Positions 41,578 to 42,056 of a stretch of 42,056 nt of DNA are shown piece by piece (position 1 is the stretch's first letter; each line of letters opens with the position of its first letter). Under the pieces are notes generated by a model. It made no database searches. It was not told the origin of the DNA and saw nothing but the letters and a program-made list of their open reading frames with translations. The DNA comes from CAZJYI01 sp964550025 (GTDB taxonomy: Bacteria; Verrucomicrobiota; Kiritimatiellia; UBA8416; CAYOBW01), in assembly GCA_964550025.1 (NCBI GenBank), contig CAZJYI010000101.1, forward strand, positions 1 to 42,056, given 5' to 3'. A program made the translations under genes and the position numbers.

Positions 41578-41961
41578 ATGCCGGCATGTGGACATCGGAA
41601 AGGCGGGTGTTCATGCAGCGCGCACCATCGGGAAATCGCCGTAGGTGTTGCCGAGCGCTTCGCCGTGTGCCTCCTCGCGTCCCGCGCCATCGCGGGCATA
41701 ACATCGACCGCCTACCTCCCGGCCGAGACCTTGGACCTGACGGCCGTCGGCACCGGCGATTGGTGTGTTTGCCGTGTTGCCGATGGCCCTGCCCCGGCCC
41801 TTGTTGCGGCGGACTTCAAGAGAGGCGGAAGCGGGATTGTCCGGCAGATTGGCGTCCGCGGCCAGGTCCGTCGGATGGAGACCACGCCATGGACGGGTGT
41901 CGGTTTGGGGGTGGACCGACGGGACGGTACGGTCCGCTCACGAGCGCCGGCAGGGGGATGA
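41578..41961 (+). CDS. Doubtful small frame at right edge
   Basis: A 127-aa frame opening directly after the aldo/keto reductase stop. The middle (TAYLPAETLDLTAVGTGDW, then ALVAADFKRGGSGIV, then GVGLGVDRRDGTVR) has coding-like third positions rich in G and C. However, the N-terminal part is Cys/His/Arg-rich and protein-unlike, and no ribosome binding site precedes the start. It could be a decayed gene fragment. The remaining bases to 42056 show no gene; a T-run at 42013-42018 lacks an obvious stem. Confidence 0.2.
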   Translation: MPACGHRKGGCSCSAHHREIAVGVAERFAVCLLASRAIAGITSTAYLPAETLDLTAVGTGDWCVCRVADGPAPALVAADFKRGGSGIVRQIGVRGQVRRMETTPWTGVGLGVDRRDGTVRSRAPAGG

Positions 41962-42056
41962 CGACGGCATGGGAGTACTGAACTCCTGACATAGCCCCTC
42001 TGTTAACTTGCGCTTTTTTCATCGGAGGCGGGGGGCACGGGTGTTGGCTCGAATAC

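Noticed and set aside
1..42056. CRISPR array, tRNA, rRNA, riboswitch or prophage
   Set aside because: No regularly spaced identical repeats, no cloverleaf-like segments, no rRNA-like conserved stretches and no phage structural genes were seen in reading the window.

Overview
The window is GC-rich bacterial DNA. Its gene content points to the PVC superphylum (Kiritimatiellota, Lentisphaerota, Verrucomicrobiota or Planctomycetota). Reasons: a Tat-exported Gfo/Idh/MocA oxidoreductase, a secreted sulfatase, a UroD-like protein, a secreted right-handed beta-helix protein, a Tat-exported aldo/keto reductase, and very large exoproteins ending in the 'DxDGDGLxNxxEY... YRVExSxDLxxW' type of C-terminal module common in that group. 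The phylum is an inference; there is no rRNA or other marker gene here.

Layout. (1) 1-5386 is an accessory stretch: a PIN-toxin/RHH-antitoxin pair, a serine-hydrolase-like protein, a decayed scrap of a group II intron reverse transcriptase, and a TIR-domain protein on the minus strand. A largely empty 0.9 kb follows, holding short tandem and hairpin repeats. (2) 5387-6712 (minus) is a Tat-secreted Gfo/Idh/MocA oxidoreductase, divergent from the main cluster. (3) 7001-34988 is the dominant feature: seven co-directional genes filling 28 kb. Three junctions overlap by a few bases (8074, 9861, 21813); the others are separated by 32, 152 and 57 nt. In order they encode a 358-aa exported protein of unknown function (A), a 595-aa Ala-rich exported protein (B), a 2705-aa giant exported protein with a long helical region (C), an 873-aa Ca-binding/Calx-beta exoprotein (D), a SurA/parvulin-like lipoprotein (E), a 4000-aa mosaic adhesin-like exoprotein (F), and a stand-alone inverse-autotransporter-type beta-barrel (G). 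(4) 35189-41577 holds metabolic and exported genes: sulfatase, UroD-like protein, beta-helix protein (minus strand), DUF2271-like lipoprotein and Tat aldo/keto reductase. Repeat elements, including a 17-bp inverted-repeat-bounded unit, lie in the gaps. The last 0.5 kb holds only one doubtful reading frame.

How the genes may work together. In classical intimin/invasin-type adhesins one polypeptide carries an N-terminal beta-barrel and a C-terminal string of Ig-like domains, and its assembly uses periplasmic chaperones such as SurA. Here the three parts appear as adjacent separate genes: SurA-like lipoprotein E, Ig/cadherin-like giant F (whose start codon overlaps the stop of E), and barrel G. 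My main hypothesis is that E-F-G, perhaps with A-D, form a split inverse-autotransporter surface system. The domain assignments come from reading the sequence; the functional link is inference. The genes after 35 kb suggest scavenging of sulfated polysaccharides, and the left end suggests a small defence/mobile-element island.
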